Source: Favolaschia claudopus (Eukaryota; Basidiomycota; Agaricomycetes; Agaricales; Mycenaceae). Taken from it: a DNA stretch of 64,000 nucleotides. The stretch covers positions 310,001 to 374,000 of the forward strand of contig JAWWNJ010000016.1 in the NCBI GenBank assembly GCA_037176885.1, read 5' to 3'. The position numbers were made by a program, and so were the translations under genes. The notes under the pieces are model-generated. The model did no database searches and was not told the origin of the DNA. It saw only the letters and a program-made list of their open reading frames with translations. Below are positions 12,296 to 23,954 of this stretch, in pieces (the stretch's first letter is position 1; each line of letters starts with the position of its first letter).

Positions 12296-13136
12296 TCATT
12301 CAACCTTCATCACCGATTCAATTCGGGCAGTTTGTATGCGTTTCCGCAGATCCGACCAAGCCGGCCAACCGATAAAAAATGTAGCGATAAAGTATGCCAC
12401 CTGCCAAACGCGCCAAAGAGGTTAGTGTCAACTGAAGCAGCATAATTCTAGTCATAAACGAAGATCTTACCGAGACGAAGAATGAGGCACCGTGTCTCCA
12501 ACACAGGCTCAGAGTATACAACCCTTCCGTAGTATGGATGGCGCACGAAGCCCACCAGATGAACTTGAATATTGTCTGGCTGACATAATTTCGCATAAAT
12601 TGGGCGGGGATGGTCCACTGCGACCCGCTGGGAGCAGGCGCAAATGCGCCGTAAGGCACGAGTGTGAAAATAATCAGCGCCACCGCAAGTCCTCGTTGTG
12701 GGAAATGGAAGGACTTGATCTGGGGTGATTTTATCTAGGCAAAGTTATGGGCGGTTAGTAATTTGTGATGTATTGTATCCCCCTGAACTCACCATCCCGA
12801 GCCCTTCCTGCGAAATGGCCTTCATTTCAAGAAGACGCGGTTTCACGTCATCGTAGCCTTTCAGCGGCGGTTCTATTGGCACCGGTACGACTTTCACTGA
12901 CCCATCTTTGAGCTTGCAGGTCAATGTCATGCTCTGAAACGTCCAAATGGCATTCGAGCTTCCTTCCAACCAGAATTTGGGCACTAACTTGCCTTGGTGT
13001 CGATCGCGGACATTTCTGCACTTGTAATTGGCTCCGTAACTTTTCCGTACCATTTTGCGTAGCCCACCAAGGTATCTGGGTGACTAGACATGTACATTTT
13101 CAGGAAACCGGACTTCTCAGCGACTGGGTCAGCCAT
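12296..13136 (-). CDS. DUF2470-domain integral membrane protein, paralogue 2
   Basis: Same architecture and intron positions as the genes at 9120-9951 and 47870-48706. Exon 1 (13136-12993, 48 codons) carries ADPVAEKSGFLKMYMSSHP. Exon 2 begins SMTLTCKLKDG and contains EPPLKGYDDVKPRLLEMKA. Exon 3 holds the hydrophobic segments, and the last exon ends LRKRIQTARIESVMKVE. The first intron (12992-12934, 59 nt) has a GC donor (GCAAGT) rather than GT; no GT donor keeps the frame, and the paralogues show that the exon ends at the same codon. About 223 residues, probably in an internal membrane. Function unknown. Confidence 0.82.
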
Positions 13137-13359
13137 GGTGAGTGAAGAGGTGGTGAGAAATAAAAAGTGAGTTGGTTGTCATCGCTCAATGTCAGCCTAT
13201 GTCAGCGCTTCCATTTGAAGGTGGGAAAATGATCCGGTTACGTACATACGTAGAACATCTCTTGATCACAACGACCAACAAGCTTTCCAACAAACTCAGC
13301 ACCGGGAGCTGGCGAGTCGAGAATGAACTTTCTACAGTGCGCTCTATGAATATACTGAA

Positions 13360-15320
13360 GTGTCTTATCTCACACAGCTCAGAATTTCACCATTCAAGCA
13401 TCTTCTGACTCACTCCCGTTTTTTGCTCACCCTACGGTCTGAGCAGGGAAAATACCACAACCTGATTCTATTCCGACTATCGGAAGCTTTAGGCTCTAGA
13501 GAAGCTGGGAGTGCATCATCCAATTTTGTAGCACCACAAAAATCCACGGGATTGCTGGAGAATCGACAAATCTATGCTATGAATGCCACCTGTCCTCATC
13601 TAGGCGCTGATATGTCGCATGCAGAGATCGAAGGTATGGTTGCGGTGATTACCAGGTTCTTATTTTTTTTCTGATCACAGTTACCAGAATTCGAGGATAC
13701 AACAGTCGCAGTGTGCCCGTGGCATAGGTTTGTTCTCGTACATATTTACATATCCATTGGAAAATTCAAGCTCAAGACCATAGATATGACTTTGATTTGC
13801 GCACAGGGAAGAGCGAGACAGGTCTATCAACGTGCACATACGCGGTTGAGGTGAAGACGGACCCAGCCGATGACGTGGAGAAGGTTTATCTTGAAACGCC
13901 TTCCGGAGGAAGCAACTGGCGGTTGATTGAATTACGGCCAGTTTCGGAAGGCATGTATTCAACTCTCCATGTCGATTTTCCATCTCATTTTTGGTGCCCT
14001 TTCGCAGAATTTGCAGACCCTCCGCCGGCGGCTTCGCATACCCCAGTTCAAATAAATCCCGTCGTCCCAGGATCCGACTCGACGGAGCCCGTCGTACCAA
14101 TAGAAAATTCACCAAAAACGTTGATGCATTGGGCCGTATTAATTCTCAACACCGCGAATCCAACACTCAAGGTCATGCGTACCCGTCACGCTGTTCAACT
14201 TTTTAGAACAGGAAAACTCGACTCCATTGGCCATCGGTCGTCTTCCGCTCCTCGTCCGCCAGAAATTCCTCCTCGAGAAGAAGGCTTTTTGAAAAATACT
14301 GTGAATCCGGGCAAGGTCAAGGGCAGGAAAAATCTCGCGGTGAGTGTTCAAAACGGCAACAGAGTGAGCTTGCTGTTGAGCTGCCAACTTCTAGGTCATG
14401 TTACATGCTTTAGCAAATGTGGAGCAATGGGCGTAGGTCTAGTTTCGACTCTATGCTATCCGTCTTGAACGCCGACTATTTTCACCAGAATTGACCTGGC
14501 GTAGGTCGTCTTGCGTCCTAATTTCTACCCAAACTTAGTAATCACTATGTTCAGATGGGATATTATGGCGCGTTTCGGGCCTTTACATCCAGACTTGCCA
14601 CCAGCATTCTTCTCCGACTTCACTAAAATGGCCCTGGATGAATCGAAACACTTGTATGTGCGCTATCTATTCTTTTACCTTTGTTTCTAAATTCCGTTAT
14701 ACAGCTCGCTGCTAACGTCGCGGCTATCCGCAACCTCGCCAGCAACGCCGTACGGGTCCATGCCCGTGCACGCCTCGCTGTGGGAATCCGCGACAATCAC
14801 ATCGCATTCATTGCGGTCGCGGCTCGCGATTATACACCTAGTCCACGAGGCCCGCGGTCTGGATGTGAACCCTGGAACGATCGAGCGCTTCCGACGCGCG
14901 GGCGATAAGGCGAGCGTGTCCGCGATGGAGATCATTCACGCTGATGAGGTGCGTTTTATTGAGTTCTTTATCTTATTTCCTCTTGTCTTTCAGTTTTGTT
15001 CATGGTATTCCTAGGTCACGCATGTAACCTCCGGTCATCGGTGGTTTACCTGGCTTTGCGAAAAGCAAGGCAACGTGGATCCGGTCGAGACCTTTCGAGA
15101 CGAGGTGCGCCGAGGGTGGCGCGGGAATGTGAAAGGACCTTTCAACATCGAGGATCGGGAGAAGGCGGGACTAACACCTGAGTTCTATGAGCATTTGACA
15201 GGGGAGATGGATGAGGGGGAGATGGAAGAGAGGAAAGGGGGTTTCAAGCTGGACGCTGGACTAAGAGAACTGAAGCTGGAGGGTCCAGAAGTCAATGTCG
15301 AATATGAGGCGAAGGTTTAG
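13360..15320 (+). CDS. Rieske [2Fe-2S] domain fused to DUF455 ferritin-like domain
   Basis: Start codon not resolved; the coding frame is certain from about 13500 and a 5' exon may be missing. The N-terminal domain has the Rieske pattern CPH ... CPWHRYDFDLRTG, with cysteine and histidine pairs at 13590 and 13716 that would bind a [2Fe-2S] cluster. The C-terminal domain matches the DUF455 family, a ferritin-like fold with probable di-iron ligands: LANVEQWAIDLAWD, DESKHF, EARGLDVNPGTIERF and EIIHADEVTHV. The product is about 460 residues and soluble. Two splicing oddities occur: a GC-AG intron at 13951-14007 and a 12-nt microexon at 14489-14500 encoding the IDL part of the first metal-ligand helix. 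A redox or hydroxylase role in which the Rieske cluster feeds electrons to a di-iron site is an inference. Confidence 0.85.
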
Positions 15321-15718
15321 TTGCCTTCGTTTTGACGCTGTCTCACCATTTTTAAATTTCAAGGAGATTTTCAACGAAACTGCCCTGTCAGCGTATTTAC
15401 GTGCACAACATTTTGCCAAGAGCCGGTCAATTATCGTGTGACACTTAGAAGATCCTTCACACTGTTGCTTGCACATTTCCGTCATCTCATGGCACGTTCA
15501 AATTGAGGGCAGGCAACTTGTAGGCAACGCATCTACCTCATGCCCTGCAATCGCCCGCTGTTTGAACGCTTTTTGCGCTCAAGTTCACTGACCATTGCTG
15601 ATCAACGATCAGAAACAATTCGGCCAACAAATTGCGTGCTGATTGCGCATGGATCGATTTTCGTACCTTATAAGAAAATTGGCTTGCGTGCTTGCTTGTC
15701 CCCATCGCCCCTTTCACC

Positions 15719-17268
15719 ATGGTCGCTGCTCCCTTCTCGCCTCTCGGTTCCCTCAGCGTTTTCGACTCCTACGACGAAACCCCACACATCGGCACGCGGT
15801 TTCCAAGCAAGTCTGTTCAGCTATCTCGCCTCCTCGAGGCACCAAACTCGGATGAGCTCTTGAAGGATCTTGCTACCCTCGTCTCGCATCGCGGAGTCGT
15901 ATTCTTCACAGATCAAGATATCGATATCGAAAAACAGAAAGAACTTGGGTCGCGTTTGGGGAAGTTGGCCGGAAATCCAGCAACGTCAGGATTGCATGTG
16001 CATCCTGTTTCTGAGCAGACGCCGGAACTCGCTGCAGATGTTTCTGTGATATCTTCCGATGGGTGGGTTGTTTCTTGTCAACTTCCAGAGTTGACCCTGA
16101 TTCACGTGCAGTGGGATTGCGCGTGTTGGCTATGTGAAGTCCACCCGTGCCAGTAACGGTTGGTTGCTAATTTCATATCTTTGGCTTTGACGAACTTAAT
16201 GTCTTTGCTAGGATGGCATGCGGATATCACCTTCGAACCTGTTCCTTCCGACTACGCCATCTTGAAAATGCATACTTTGCCTCCGAGTGAGAACTTTGTT
16301 GCACTTACCTGAATCCTGACATTCAACGCAATTCGCAGTTGGAGGAGATACACTGGTGCGGAGTTCTTTTTTTCAACTATTGGTCTCCTAAAACGATTTC
16401 CTTGGCGTCTCCTAGTGGGCCAGGTACGCCATTATCTCTGAACACTATGTACATGATGTTGAAGTGAGAATCGCCAGCGGCTACGAAGCCTACGACAAGC
16501 TTTCTCCCGCCTACCAGCGCTTCCTAGAAGGTTTAACGGCTCTTCATGATGGTAGTGGTTTCATTGAGGTAAGTAGTCCATGTTCAACTTCTTCGAGAAC
16601 AATAGACATGCTGATTTGTCTCGCGAAGTATGCAAATCAACAGGGCCTCACCATCAATGAACCTCGCGGTTCACCTGAGAACATTGGCGCCAAACTGCAA
16701 GCCGTTCAGTGAGTTCCCGTATTCCGTACAGTTCCAGCTTTTCTGTCTGCCAAAGCTCACCCACATCTGCGGACAGTCCTGTCATTCGAACTCATCCCGT
16801 CACTGGATTCAAAACCCTCTTCGTCAACAAAGGGTCCGTCACATCAATCTTCGCGCGTTGAAGCTTTTGATGATATTCCTCCAGATTCACAATTCGCATC
16901 GTAGAATTACACGAAGAAGAGTCTCAGGACGTACTTGAATACCTTACCCGCCACGTCTCAGAAAACCACGACATGCAGGTCAGGTTCCGCTGGAGCAAGA
17001 ACGATGTCGCGATTTGGGATAATCGGTGAGCTTCATCGACTACTAGTATCCGACGATCCTCTGCTAAATCTAACAAACTAGTTGCACTTTCCACACCGCG
17101 ACGTAAGCTAACTTTTCCCTCCTATTTCGATTTCTTCACTCAGCGCTGTTGATCAGAAACGACTATTCCGGGCGTCGTCAGGGAAATCGGGTGGTCAGCA
17201 TCGGTGAAAAACCCTACTTTGACCCTACGTCAAAGTCGAGAAGGGTAGCCCTGGAGTTGAATGCTTGA
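15719..17268 (+). CDS. Fe(II)/2-oxoglutarate dioxygenase, TauD/TfdA family
   Basis: Related to alpha-ketoglutarate-dependent taurine/sulfonate dioxygenases, which release sulfite from sulfonates, or to related herbicide and sulfate-ester dioxygenases; the substrate cannot be told from sequence. The start at 15719 (CACCATGG context) gives MVAAPFSPLGSLSVFDSYDE. Motifs are RGVVFFTDQDI early in the fold, the iron ligands in WHADITFE (HxD), PVGGDTLWAS, THPVTGFKTLFVN, the distal histidine in NRCTFHTAT, and the 2-oxoglutarate-binding arginines in YSGRRQGNRV. At least nine exons, all joining in phase, give about 380 residues ending SRRVALELNA. No signal peptide. The next gene downstream is the disrupted hydrolase at 17507-18540 on the same strand. 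Confidence 0.9.
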
Positions 17269-17506
17269 CCGTATCTCGCAATATTTTCTTTGTCTCGGGT
17301 ATCGAGGAGTGCTTTATTTTCTCTGCAATAGAAAGGCTTGAATGGATATATATAGTAGATGAGAAACTTTGTGACCAAATTTGGATGCCATCTTTTGGCG
17401 CTTCTTGACACCCACACTGCGCCCACAGCAGTACACCTTTCCATTCCACTTGCGCTGCCGCAGCTAATCACTCTCTCCTTCCCTGATCCACATTTCAGAG
17501 TTCATT

Positions 17507-18540
17507 ATGATCGAAACCGAGTCCGGAAGAGCGCCTTTTACTCTTCCCTTTGACGGCACACGAGCGGAGACCTTCTATATGGTATTCGGAAATCTTCAAA
17601 CATCGCAGCAGATACCTCTCGTCGTCTGCCATGGAGGTAGAGCAACGCATCATTACCTCAAATCTCGTGAGTCCTCCAAGCCGACGAGCAATGCTTCAGA
17701 GTTCTGAAAATTGAAACCAGTTTCACAGATCACAGAAGAGTACTCGATACCCGTTGTGCTCTACGATCAGTTGGGGTTCGGTCTCTCCAGCCATTTCCCT
17801 CGGGAAGCGGGAAATGCATCCTTTTGGACGATCGATGTTTTGGTGGAACAGTTGCGTCAACTCATAAATTATCTTGGGATCCAAAACGAGTATGATTTGC
17901 TCGGCCACTCCTTTTGAACTGCTCTGAGTATCGAACTGGCTTCCAAACCAGCTCTTCGCGTGGGGTTGCGAAAATTAGTTCTGTGGAGCCCGGCGGCTTC
18001 AACTAAATTGCTCGAAGAATCAATGAAACAGAGACGAGAGATGCTCCCAGCCGACATTCGCGAAACTTTGGTCAAACACGAGACAGAAGGTACCACCGAC
18101 AGCGACGAATATGGAAAGGCAATGCTGGCTTCCATGCATGAAAACTTTTGCAGACTGGAAGTCTGGCCGGACGAGTTATTGGAGAGCTTTTCCTACTCCG
18201 ACAAAGATAGCGATGCCGGTTCAACATTGTAAGTTCCAAGTGATACATTTTTGAGATTGAATTTGCTCACGTCCAATCGTGCAGATTCGGAATCAGCCCT
18301 CTCGCAATTACTGGAAGCACCAAAGACTGGTCTTCGCTGCAAACAGCCCATTTTATTACTGTTCCAACAATGATAATGAATGGGCAATACGACTGGTCTG
18401 ATGAAGCGTTGCAGCCATTGCTATCTTCTATTCCGGTGGTTGAATGGGTCAAGTTTGCTGATTCGAGCCACCTTCTGCATTTCGAGGAGACGGAGAAATT
18501 CATGAAAACATTGTCAACGTGGTTGGTGAGGTCTAAGTAA
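17507..18540 (+). pseudogene. proline-iminopeptidase-like alpha/beta hydrolase with in-frame stop
   Basis: Resembles the fungal proline iminopeptidase group of alpha/beta hydrolases. Visible landmarks are PLVVCHGGRATHHYL (oxyanion region), VVLYDQLGFGLSS, the nucleophile elbow GHSF, the acid loop NGQYDWSDEAL and the histidine loop FADSSHLLHFEE. Directly after GHSF (17904-17918) the next codon is TGA (17916-17918), where the family has Gly (GGA); the frame then continues TALSIELASKP without further breaks to the natural stop at 18540. Introns at about 17667-17730 and 18232-18285 look intact. A single G-to-T change explains the lesion. A cryptic 39-nt GT-AG intron spanning the stop would restore a frame but delete the catalytic serine. 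Probably a young pseudogene, or a sequencing error. Confidence 0.85.
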
Positions 18541-20020
18541 GACACGAATCTTATATTAGTTGTATGCTGTCTAGTAACAAGACCTTGTTCCCGTACTGGC
18601 AATGAACAAGTCCGAGCTATCAGATTAGCTCCATTCAATGTAGCGATGTCGAGTTTCCGATTATGGAAGCGAAAGGTCAAACAAGATATGCGGAGAACCG
18701 ACGGAGGTAATATATTTGTGCGCCGGAATGCGACGAATGACTTCGGAGGTGTGGCGGGCTCGCTTTGTTGATGAGTCCACGAAATAATGATACGACGATT
18801 TGCGATGGACGGCTCGAGTGCCGTACTCATGTGGTATGGACGCGAAAGAAAAGACGGAGTCGATGAAATTTCCTTTCCTTTCCCGGTCGGCCGAGACCCC
18901 GAAGAAATTAGAGATTGTGACTGTCCGCACGGCCACAGCGGCGGTCTCGGATTGTACACGCATGGGGTTTTGCGAAGGGTGTAAATTAAGAAGCATCCCC
19001 CGTCTGATCCCCATGTTACTTTCCTTCCTTCTACCACAAGCGCCTCTTTTTTTTTTGCGAACGGTTAGTACCATCGTGGTCGCATTGTTTCCAGCAGGAG
19101 GTAACCGCGCCTGCAGGCCACCTAACAGATTGGGTTGCGGTCGCCGGAGCCATAAGACCAAGCAATTGGTCGATATGCACGGCGAGGTGCATCTCCCGTC
19201 GAGGACTTGAGACGGACTACACACGACTTGGGGGAGACGAGGCCGCGCGATGAAATCTTCGGATTGAGCCCTGGTCACCGAGACGCCTTGAAACGGTCTG
19301 TACCAGATCTTGTCCATTGCGCAGGGCCGTAATCGCTTTGTACGTCTTCATTGCTTCCATTCGGTCACTCGAATTGCTCCTGATCCTTTTCTTCCTAGTT
19401 TTCGTTCCCCTTCCTGGCGCGGGTTCCAAGCATCGGAGCATCTTGCACGGTGTGAAGGTTCTTTCGTCGGACTTGTGAGACCCACACACGCCTTAGGGGA
19501 GACGAGTCTGAGCAATGATGTCCAATTCTCTTGAAACGGATCGAGCTCGGGGCTAACGAGACTCTTCGAAATGCTGTGGTGTCGAGCTTGTCCATTGCAC
19601 ATCACGTTCTATCAATTTGTGAGTCGACTCATATAGTCGTTTTCGAAAACTGTTCTAACCTTCGCATAGATACAATCTGGGTTTTTCTTTTCTTCGCCCA
19701 GCTGTTTTCGTCCCCTTTCGCACTTCGTCTTTTCTCCTTTTTCATAGGTAGTTTCCTGGGAGCGGGTTTGCAGCCCTCGCACCGCCTTGCCGTGGCCTCC
19801 TGGGCTTGAGACTTTACAAAGTCGACCAAGAGTGCGAAAAATGCCTTGCAGACTTTGTATCAAGTCGAATACAAATCAGATTGTTTTATTGTTTTGGACG
19901 CTTGCTGCGATGCCATAGCTATGCGATGGATTTAGTAAAGAATTTGTACGGGGCGAGGCATACACAGAAGTACATGAGATCCGAAGTAAGTCGAGAGAAG
20001 AGAACCTATCATACACACGT
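18541..20020. other. 1.5 kb without gene, weak internal repetition
   Basis: No recognisable protein. Two segments share short blocks in the same order (GGGGAGACGAG, CTTGAAACGG, CTTGTCCATTGC) near 19230-19322 and 19496-19598, suggesting an old, diverged duplication. The minus-strand ORFs here have no domain. Confidence 0.4.
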
Positions 20021-23000
20021 TCACAATTCCTTGCGCGCCACTTCCCACTGTATCCGTGCCTCCAGAGAATTCTCGACGAGTTCTAGATCCACATCTTCCA
20101 CCTGCTTCATCTGTGCCGCGGTGTGAAGAGCGACGAAGAAGCTGGGAAGAACCCAAATGACATGGTCCCACATATTATGCTTGTAGATATCTCCCCGCCC
20201 GCTGACGACACAGACATGATTCAGCACCGCCGCAATGAACGCCGCCAGGCGAGGCTGGCTCACGTCTAACGACGTGTCCGGCTTTACCTCGCCCAGAATC
20301 GCCACCTTCACATCCCTCTCAAGCGCCCGCCACGTCTTCGAGATACTCGAGAAAAGCGTAACGTGCGCCATCGTAGGCGCCTCCAGCCGCCCCGTATTCT
20401 CCGGTAATCCATTGGCGTTCTGCGACTGCTTGCCCTTGATCGCGAAAACCTGCGTCAAATGTGCCGCCCTCGCCTTGCGTATGGATTCGGGATGATACCC
20501 CTCCCCATCGAAACGCACCGGACATCCAGCAACACCGCACCGGAGCACCGAAGGGCTGTAAGGGCTCACAAAGCGCGGCATGGTGTCTGCAGTGACGTTG
20601 ACGTGGTCCGGAATCTCTGGCTCGCCCTTCCACATTTGCGTGAAGAGCGGGAGGACGTCGGCACGGGTGAGCTCCGCTGGCTTCGAGGTCGCCGTCTGCA
20701 TGTGAACATCGGCTTCAGCCGCGCGCTGGAAGTAGCCTTTGGGAGACTGGTGGCTGTCTTCGACGAAGAGGCGGAACGCAAGGTCTATTGAATTGATGAG
20801 CAACCATAACCGGAGAAAAACGAAACGGGGAACGTACACTGCAGCGCGGAAGCGTATTTTTCCGCCCCAGCCTGTCTAACTTGCCCAATCAAGGTCGTTG
20901 ATCCAGGGAGATTGAGCCATGATACGAGCCGCTCGTACGCGACATCGGCAGAGTTGATAGCGAGGGTGTGGTCGGGAAGATTGCGGGGCACGCCTTCGGC
21001 ATTGAACTCAGCATAAACGATTTTGAGTATCTCGCGCTGAACGTCAAGCTTGTTGGTCGAAGGCTTTACGATGCGGGACATGTAGACCGTGACGATTTCG
21101 TGCATGAGCTTCGCGACCCGTATTGTCTCCGGGATCTCGGCGTTGTCGATCATGCCGAGTAGCTCGAGGAGGATGAGGAAACCGGGGACTGGGTAGCGTA
21201 CCGTCCAGCTGAAAATGCCCTCGTCGGCGTATGTCTTGAGTGTCCAACGAAGAGCCTGGTGGAAGGGAACCCAGGGTGAACCTTCTTCGAAGGTCTCTCG
21301 ACATGACGAGTTGCTGATGAGGTTGTTCAGCATCCACAGCATGCCTTCCCTGCGCGCTCGAATCTCCGCGTCGTTGTCGTTCGGCTTCGCCCACTCCTTC
21401 GCCTTCATCGTCGTGAGGATGATGCTCATGAGCAGCTGCACCAACCCTGACGCTCCAGTGGCGAGGCCACCGGTGAGTACCCTCGCCAAACAATTGGTGA
21501 TGTACTGCCGGTTAACACCTTCGTATTTGGCGAGAGGGAGGACGGCAGTGATGGGCTCGTTGTACATCGAACCGCGATTCGGATCTATTTGATGCATGGC
21601 CAGCGCGCACTGGAAGCAGACGAACTGCGCGCTGATGACGTCGCGGTTGACGAAGGAGGCACCAGCAGCAAGCGGGAAGTTAAGAGCGAAGTCAGTCGTG
21701 TTGTCACTGGGATTCGCTGAAGCCATCAGAGCGAGGGACATGACGGTGTCGTCGTTACAGCAGATGGAGCAGGTAGCGCGGTGAGCTTCGACAGAGTCCT
21801 CGAGATCGAGGTTGGCGAGTTGCTTGTCCACGTCATCAGAGCTAACCATTGCCGCACGCATTGCGCGATTGGAACGCCGGTCCAAGATGTTGGCAGCATA
21901 GCCAGCCTTTTCGAGAGCGGTGATGGCAGCGAGACAGCGGTTGATGTGGGGAAGGAGAGGAGAGGGTTTGTTTTCGTTCTGACGTGCGCGATAGTCGTTG
22001 AGGTTGGACTGGTGGGCAGACCGCAGCCGCTGGCGTAACCCATCGGCAGCATCGGCGGGGAGAGTACCGTCTCGGAGCTGCTGCAGAATTTCTGCCGCGC
22101 CGGAAACGTCTCGCAATTCGATTACCGCGGCGCGTTCCTTTCGAGCCAGCAGCCAGTCCCGTAGCTTGGGCAGGAGCCCCCGAGTCTTACAAAGCAGAGC
22201 AATGGCGTCGAAGGCATCGTCCTGCAGGAGATCTATGAATTCCTCCTGAGGGATACTATCGGGCAATATTTGTGCTAGGAGCAGATCGACGTCGACCAAG
22301 CAGCCGTGCTTTTCCTGCCATGCACGACCGAGATCAATGGCCACGCTGCTGGTCCGGTTCGCCGCTCCAACGATATTGACGTCCTTCAACGCTGCCTTGA
22401 AAGCATCTTCGTTGACGAAAAGCGGAAGGGATTCCCAACGCTCGAGATCGAGCTCGAAACCAGCGGTGAGAGGCTCGAACGCGCCTTTGGTTGCCAGGAC
22501 GTAGATCTCGCCGCTAGCCGTATCTTTGAAGACGACAGCAGCGTCGGAAGCGGAAGCGAAGACAGAAATGCCGACAGATATGTTTACAGAATTGGGTTTC
22601 GTTCCAGAGCGATTGGTGATGACGAAGACGACTGGGGAATTGGCCATGCCTACCTCCACCGTCCGACGTGCGAAATTGAGAGGGCTGGGCACCTCTCCGT
22701 CTGTGAGAAGGTACCTGGGAAGGACGAAATCATTCAGACTTTGTAATGGGATGCTGAGAGTGGGCTACTCACCACATATCGCAGCTCTTCAGCTCTGCGG
22801 TTACAACGGGATCGGTGAAGATTATTTCGGGGCTCGTTCCCCAACTAGGAGGTGATGGTCGGTCTCTATGCAATGGTGGAGAGAAAACACTCACTTGCGG
22901 TGATTCCAAGTCATTTCACTGGCCGGCTTGGGATGTGTCACGGACGATCCCCACATGAGAACTGAAGACGGATGTTGATAATCTTGTAGCATCCCGAGAA

Positions 23001-23148
23001 CGAACTCTTTCTGCTTTTCCATAACCCTTCCGGCAGTCGACCCGGACGCATCAACAGCAAAAGAAATCTTGGAAGCCAAGAGAGGAATCTGAGGCGGAGC
23101 AGCTTCAGCAGCAGTAACGTGCTGCTTCCATGACGTGGAGGTCGACAT
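20021..23148 (-). CDS. large von Willebrand factor A domain protein
   Basis: About 950 residues in at least four exons from the ATG at 23148 (MSTSTSWKQHV) to the stop at 20021. The N-terminus is a vWA domain with a MIDAS-like metal site (FAVDASGSTAGRV, DxSxS) near 23050, followed by WGSSVTHPKP; the strand VVFVITNRSG lies after the second intron near 22620. After this come a long helical region, a cysteine cluster that could bind zinc (CSICCNDD ... FVCFQCALAMHQ, around 21590-21770), and a C-terminal region with further Cys/His (LRCGVAGCPVRFDGEGYHP). No signal peptide or clear membrane span. I know of similar very large vWA proteins in mushroom genomes but no assigned role; protein-protein scaffolding or ubiquitin-related function is speculative. 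Confidence 0.75.
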
Positions 23149-23954
23149 GAGTAGAAAGTGGGGGGATTGTCGTTCGTTGATAGTGCCTTTTAAACGCAAA
23201 CGACAGAGGAGGTGATTCAATTCATCTATCGAGTCACTGCCAAAAAGCAATGACTCCTGACGGTGATTCTGATCGACTCATGTTACGATGCACCCAGAAG
23301 ACTGACTAGCGGCGTTGTTGTGCTGGGGATCACGAATGAGCGCTGTTTTCTGGAGACAACACCGGGTTCTGTCGACATTCCAACAAGAGAATCGATATAT
23401 AAGGAGCCGAGATTGATATGCTGGCTGAACGACGTACGCCCAGGTTTTGCTGGGTGACTCGACGTCGACGTGAAGGAGGCCTAAAGGCTCTAGTCCTAGT
23501 AGTAGTCGAGGGCGAAGGGAGGAACGTTACGAACAACGATCAACGGTAGCGGGAATTGCCGTGATGTGTCACTGCGTGACTTTACCCTTGACCTCGACCG
23601 TCGAAGTTCGCTACAGATCGTCCCAGCATGCAGCATTGATGCAGCAGTCGAATTTTCCCTTCCTCAAGGCTTGAAAAATTGGATTCAATTGCAACTATGT
23701 ATGTTGAAACCGTGCCAGGTAAAAGTAACACAATTCCGAAATCTGTGTAAGTACTTGATAAATAAAACTCAAAAATCAGCTTCTAGTAGCCCCTAAGACG
23801 CTGCAATGAGCTTCACTCGTCAGCTCCACAAACAGCCCGCGCATCCCGAGCGTCACCGTATCTTATTATAAATCTCGTGCCGCTTAACAATTCTGCGGGG
23901 TACCGAATATGAGTTCAAAAAGGCTCCGTCCGCCAGCGATGTTCTGCATCAACG
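23149..23954. other. intergenic between divergent genes
   Basis: About 0.8 kb between the start codons of the vWA gene (minus) and the secreted hydrolase (plus), so it holds two promoters. No gene or structured repeat is seen. Confidence 0.4.

Noticed and set aside
17916..17918. TGA read as selenocysteine
   Set aside because: The position is Gly in relatives, no selenocysteine insertion element is visible, and fungi of this group are generally thought to lack selenoprotein synthesis.
20968..22855. Plus-strand open frames of up to 146 codons
   Set aside because: They are antisense to the vWA protein's long exon, whose own frame is much longer and carries recognisable motifs.
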